This document shows positions 60,855 to 64,000 of a stretch of DNA of 64,000 nucleotides, in pieces. Under the pieces are notes generated by a model. It was not told where the DNA came from, made no database searches, and worked only from the letters and a program-made list of their open reading frames with translations. Each line of letters opens with the position of its first letter. Position 1 is the first letter of the stretch. Made by a program: the position numbers and the translations under genes. This DNA comes from Clostridium sp. JN-1 (GTDB taxonomy: Bacteria; Bacillota; Clostridia; Clostridiales; Clostridiaceae). The DNA lies in assembly GCF_003718715.1 (NCBI RefSeq), contig NZ_CP033465.1, positions 1,736,001-1,800,000 on the forward strand. The letters run 5' to 3'.

Positions 60855-61333
60855 GTGTCCGCGGGCTTTATTGTTATTTTCTTATTTTCTACATCAATAT
60901 TAACCACAATATTTTTTAAAGCTGGAATCAAAAGTTCCTTTCCTTCCTTTATCCAATATACATCATTATTTTTAGTTTGTATAACATCAGCTACTTTACC
61001 ATATTCAATACCATTTTCATCTATAACATCACAGCCTATTATATCTGCAATAAAATAGCTTCCTTCCTGAAGCTTTACAGCATCTTCTCTTGGAACTTCA
61101 ATATACTTTTGCTTATATTTAATAGCTTCATCAATACTATCTATACCTTCAATCTTTAGGATAACTACCTTAGGTTGAACTTTGCATGAGACAACTTTAT
61201 TTTCTTCTCCATCTATATATACTTTCTTTAAATTTTTAAATCTCTTTATGTCATCTGTTAAAGGATATACTTTTACTTCACCATTAATTCCATGGGTATT
61301 TATTATCTGCCCAATAGCTAAGAATTTTTTCAT
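60845..61333 (-). CDS. rimM: Ribosome maturation factor RimM
   Basis: 16S rRNA processing factor binding S19. 162 residues: N-terminal barrel ([20 protein letters not shown] near 7-26) and a C-terminal PRC barrel ([16 protein letters not shown]). Member of rpsP-khpA-rimM-trmD. Confidence 0.95.
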   Translation of the reverse strand: MKKFLAIGQIINTHGINGEVKVYPLTDDIKRFKNLKKVYIDGEENKVVSCKVQPKVVILKIEGIDSIDEAIKYKQKYIEVPREDAVKLQEGSYFIADIIGCDVIDENGIEYGKVADVIQTKNNDVYWIKEGKELLIPALKNIVVNIDVENKKITIKPADTWQ

Positions 61334-61371
61334 AAGTGTACCCCTCCTAACTTTAAAATTTAATTAAACAA

Positions 61372-61395
61372 AAGAGTTAGGTGTACCTAACTCTT
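61372..61395 (-). terminator. Hairpin between khpA and rimM
   Basis: Nine-pair stem AAGAGTTAG/CTAACTCTT whose arm overlaps the khpA stop, followed by TTTTGTTT on the minus strand; likely partial termination inside the operon. Confidence 0.75.
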
Positions 61396-61621
61396 ATATT
61401 ATCTCAACAACAACTCTTTTATTTTCTTTTATAGCTGCTGCCTTCACAACAGTTCTTATAGCTTTTGCTATTCTTCCCTGTTTTCCTATTACTTTTCCCA
61501 TATCGTCTGGAGCAACTTTCAATTCAAGAATAATTGATTGTTCTCCAGCAATTTCATTAACTTGAACCATATCTGGGTTATCAACTAATGATTTAGCTAT
61601 AATTTCAACTAATTCCTTCAT
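61394..61621 (-). CDS. khpA: KH-domain RNA-binding protein KhpA
   Basis: 75-residue single KH domain (YlqC) with [18 protein letters not shown] near 42-59. Works with KhpB/Jag in RNA binding and cell elongation in Gram-positives. Between rpsP and rimM, its normal place. Confidence 0.93.
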   Translation of the reverse strand: MKELVEIIAKSLVDNPDMVQVNEIAGEQSIILELKVAPDDMGKVIGKQGRIAKAIRTVVKAAAIKENKRVVVEII

Positions 61622-61639
61622 TTATTACACCCCCAGTAA

Positions 61640-61897
61640 CTATTTTGCAAGTTTTTCGCTTAATCCAGTTTTTACGAAAAGCTTTTTAACAACTTCTGTT
61701 GGTTGAGCACCATTTTCTACCCATTTAACAGCTTTTTCTTCATCATACTTTATAGTAGCTGGTTCAGTTGTTGGATTATAGTAACCTATTTCTTCAATAA
61801 ATCTACCGTCTCTTGGAGATCTTGAATCTGCTACAACAATTCTATAAAATGGAGCTTTTTTTGCACCCATTCTTTTTAATCTTATTTTTACTGCCAC
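61640..61897 (-). CDS. rpsP: 30S ribosomal protein S16
   Basis: 85 residues; [19 protein letters not shown] and [18 protein letters not shown] are diagnostic. Leads khpA-rimM-trmD, with a strong AAGGAGGTG site. The 99-base gap to ffh is A/T-rich and may hold a promoter I cannot define. Confidence 0.98.
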   Translation of the reverse strand: MAVKIRLKRMGAKKAPFYRIVVADSRSPRDGRFIEEIGYYNPTTEPATIKYDEEKAVKWVENGAQPTEVVKKLFVKTGLSEKLAK

Positions 61898-61996
61898 TTA
61901 TATCACCTCCTTGCAATAAACATCATAAGCAATTAAATATCTTGATTATGACTTCCTAATTATATAATTTATATAACAAGCTTATATTTTTAAACC

Positions 61997-63352
61997 TTAA
62001 AAAGGCAGCTTATTACCAAATAAACTTTTTTTGTTAAACGACTTTTTCATACCCTTCATTTGCTTCATCATCTTCTTCATGTTTTCAAAATCTTTTAATA
62101 CCTTATTTACATTTTGAACTGTAGTACCTGATCCTTTTGCTATCCTCTTTTTTCTTGACATAGAAGCACTTATAATCGAAGGGTTTCTTCTTTCCTTTAT
62201 TGTCATGGAATTTATTATAGCTTCCATTCTAGCCAATTCTTTTTCTTGACTGCTTAAATCTACACCTTTAAGTTCCTTTGATGCAGCTCCTGGCATCATT
62301 TCCATCAACTTATTTAAAGGGCCAAGTTTTTTCATTTGGTGCATAGAACTTAAAAAGTCTTCAAGATTAAACTCTTGACTCATTAGTCTAGTCCCTAATT
62401 TTTTAGCTTCTTCTTCATCTATTGACTGTTTTGCTTTTTCAATAAAAGATAAGACATCTCCCATTCCAAGTATCCTTGAAGCCATTCTATCAGGATGGAA
62501 TACTTCAAAATCATTCATCTTTTCACCAGTACCTATAAACTTAATTGGCTTTTGTGTCATGGCTTTTATTGATAATGCCGCTCCACCTCTTGTATCACCA
62601 TCAAGTTTTGTAAGTATAACTCCACTTATGTCAAGTTGTTCATTAAAACTACCTGCAACATTTACTGCATCTTGACCTGTCATAGAATCAACTACTAAGA
62701 GTATCTCATCTGGATTCACGTTTTGCTTTACATCTTTTAATTCATTCATTAAATCTTCATCTATATGGAGCCTTCCAGCAGTATCTATTATAACAACATT
62801 TAAGTTGTTATTTTTTGCATACTCCAAAGCACCTTTTGATATATCTACTGGTGTAACTTTATCACCCATAGAAAAAACAGGTATATCTATTTGTTTACCA
62901 ACTACTTGAAGTTGTTTTATAGCTGCAGGTCTATATATATCACAAGCAGCTAAAAGTGGTCTTTTGTTGCTCTTTCTAAGTTGAAGTGCCAACTTACCAC
63001 ACATAGTAGTTTTACCTGCTCCTTGAAGACCAACTAACATTATAATAGTAATTCCACTTGAATTATATTTAATATCACTTTGTGTATTTCCCATTAAATC
63101 TTTAAGTTCATCATTAACTATCTTTATAACTTGCTGTGCTGGAGTCAAACTTTTAAGTACTTCTTCACCTAAGCTCTTTTCACTTACCTTCTTAATAAAG
63201 TCCTTTACTACTTTATAATTGACATCCGCTTCTAAAAGTGCAAGTTTTACTTCTCGCATAGCATCTTTTATATCTTTTTCTGAAAGTTTACCTTTTCCTC
63301 TAAGCTTTTTTAAGGTATCTTGAAGTTTAGAAGTTAATCCCTCAAAAGCCAT
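61997..63352 (-). CDS. ffh: Signal recognition particle protein Ffh
   Basis: SRP54 GTPase that targets nascent membrane proteins. 451 residues: N domain, G domain (GLQGAGKTTMCGKLA near 107, DTAGRLHID near 190, TKLDGDTRGGAAL near 247) and a methionine-rich M domain (about 320-451) that binds signal peptides and SRP RNA. Cotranscribed with ylxM; its receptor gene ftsY is just upstream. Confidence 0.97.
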   Translation of the reverse strand: MAFEGLTSKLQDTLKKLRGKGKLSEKDIKDAMREVKLALLEADVNYKVVKDFIKKVSEKSLGEEVLKSLTPAQQVIKIVNDELKDLMGNTQSDIKYNSSGITIIMLVGLQGAGKTTMCGKLALQLRKSNKRPLLAACDIYRPAAIKQLQVVGKQIDIPVFSMGDKVTPVDISKGALEYAKNNNLNVVIIDTAGRLHIDEDLMNELKDVKQNVNPDEILLVVDSMTGQDAVNVAGSFNEQLDISGVILTKLDGDTRGGAALSIKAMTQKPIKFIGTGEKMNDFEVFHPDRMASRILGMGDVLSFIEKAKQSIDEEEAKKLGTRLMSQEFNLEDFLSSMHQMKKLGPLNKLMEMMPGAASKELKGVDLSSQEKELARMEAIINSMTIKERRNPSIISASMSRKKRIAKGSGTTVQNVNKVLKDFENMKKMMKQMKGMKKSFNKKSLFGNKLPF

Positions 63353-63364
63353 GCCATTTTCCTC

Positions 63365-63706
63365 CTAAAAATTATCTATTATAGATTGTTTTATATTTTT
63401 TAATATTGCCTGACTCTCTTCATCTAAGCATTTAATTTTATCTATTTCACTTAGTAAAAACTTTTTAGTATTCATAAGTCTCAATGTTTTATCCATAAGA
63501 CCAATTTTATTTTCGTATCCAATCAAAAGTTTATTACATCTTTTTATTATATCATAAACTGCCTGTCTGCTAGTATTTGTTAGCTCCGAAATTTCTGATA
63601 ATGATAAATCATCATTATAATATAAATCCATTATACTTTTTTGTTTTTCTGTTAAAAGTTTTTCATAAATATCTAACAATATAGATATCTTTACTCTCTC
63701 TTCCAT
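63365..63706 (-). CDS. ylxM: YlxM-family helix-turn-helix protein
   Basis: Sigma-70 region 4-like HTH protein (113 residues) tied to SRP; LLTEKQKSIMDLYYNDDLSLSEIS, given here only as landmark pieces LLTEKQKS and LSLSEIS, and SRQAVYDIIKR near 46-56 mark the family. In streptococci YlxM stimulates SRP. The start at 63706 has no strong ribosome binding site of its own; the good site upstream belongs to an overlapping small frame (63663-63734). Confidence 0.9.
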   Translation of the reverse strand: MEERVKISILLDIYEKLLTEKQKSIMDLYYNDDLSLSEISELTNTSRQAVYDIIKRCNKLLIGYENKIGLMDKTLRLMNTKKFLLSEIDKIKCLDEESQAILKNIKQSIIDNF

Positions 63707-63734
63707 TAGGCATCTGCAATATACTTAATTGCAT
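63663..63734 (-). CDS. Possible 23-residue leader ORF overlapping ylxM
   Basis: An ATG at 63734 stands six bases after AAAGGAGAG, the best ribosome binding site in this leader. It opens a 23-codon frame, starting MQLSILQMPNGRES, that runs out of frame across the ylxM start and stops at 63663. It may couple translation to ylxM, or simply be an unused start. Confidence 0.35.
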   Translation of the reverse strand: MQLSILQMPNGRESKDIYIVRYL

Positions 63735-63759
63735 TTTCTCTCCTTTACTGACGAATTAT

Positions 63760-63788
63760 ATAATAACAAACATTTTTACATGTGTCAA
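63760..63788 (-). promoter_or_regulatory. Promoter of ylxM-ffh
   Basis: TTGACA (63783-63788), exactly 17 bases, TATTAT (63760-63765): near-consensus. Confidence 0.8.
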
Positions 63789-63817
63789 GTAATTTTACTT
63801 AACAGGTAAATTTATTT

Positions 63818-64000
63818 TTAGAAAAGTGCTTCTGCAAACTCCTCAGCATTAAATTCCTGAAGGTCATCTATACCTTCTCCAACTCCTATAAGTTTAACGG
63901 GAATATTTAAAGTATTCTTTATAGATATAACAATGCCGCCTTTAGCTGTCCCATCTAACTTGGTGAGTATTATACCATCTATAGGACACACTTCTTGAAA
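63818..64000 (-). CDS. ftsY: SRP receptor FtsY, C-terminal fragment
   Basis: The last 60 codons of a minus-strand gene cut by the window edge. GIILTKLDGTAKGG (the G4 to closing-loop region of SRP GTPases) and PVKLIGVGEGIDDLQEFNA match the FtsY C-terminus, ending at TAA 63818-63820. FtsY docks Ffh at the membrane; the position upstream of ylxM-ffh is the usual order. Confidence 0.93.
   Translation of the reverse strand, partial: FQEVCPIDGIILTKLDGTAKGGIVISIKNTLNIPVKLIGVGEGIDDLQEFNAEEFAEALF

Noticed and set aside
63365-63734. Frameshifted ylxM
   Set aside because: The frame from 63706 already gives a complete YlxM of normal length, and the upstream small frame has no YlxM similarity.

Overview
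The window looks like part of the chromosome of a low-GC, spore-forming, anaerobic Firmicute, most likely Clostridium sensu stricto. The evidence is the strongly AT-rich sequence, the PolC-type polymerase, the sporulation genes (spoVS, a SpoIIIE-type translocase, ymxH, tepA), codY, rny, and gene orders typical of clostridia. I cannot fix the species. Nearly every gene is on the minus strand; only three plus-strand genes are convincing (a DUF378 protein, an endonuclease IV-like protein and yraN). I see no rRNA, tRNA, CRISPR array or prophage.

Layout, left to right (most transcription runs right to left). 1-8041: histidine operon hisZ-G-D-C-B-H-A-F-I, followed by a repeat-rich spacer and the first 23 codons of hisE. 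hisE is then interrupted by a string of RNA-like hairpins that resembles the 5' end of a group I intron or IStron; the rest lies outside the window. 8382-15444: accessory block with a cysteine-rich thioredoxin-like protein, a small unknown, purB, a DUF378 protein, an HPr, an aminotransferase, and a three-gene membrane cluster (SMR-type transporter, GT-C-like glycosyltransferase, UbiA-type phosphoribosyltransferase). 15685-24834: spoVS, rny, recA with a LexA box, pgsA, rimO, ftsK/spoIIIE, tepA, ymxH.

24945-36535: mlpA, pnp, rpsO, ribF, truB, nrnA, rbfA, infB, ylxQ, ylxR, nusA, rimP, the conserved transcription/translation block. 36759-46311: polC, ispG, rseP, dxr, cdsA, uppS (replication plus isoprenoid and envelope precursors). 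46526-52956: frr, pyrH, tsf, rpsB, codY, topA. 53099-64000: dprA, endonuclease IV-like gene, comM, yraN, rnhB, rbgA, lepB, rplS, trmD, rimM, khpA, rpsP, ffh, ylxM and the 3' end of ftsY.

Most of the window is core machinery in conserved order, so the interest lies in the non-coding and accessory parts. These are the interrupted hisE, palindromic repeats around hisI, a LexA-controlled recA promoter, two sigma-H-like promoters upstream of sporulation genes (one inside the rny terminator), a hairpin between the Shine-Dalgarno sequence and the AUG of topA, a small ORF overlapping the start of ylxM, tandem-repeat tails in recA and nusA, and the UbiA/GT-C/SMR cluster.
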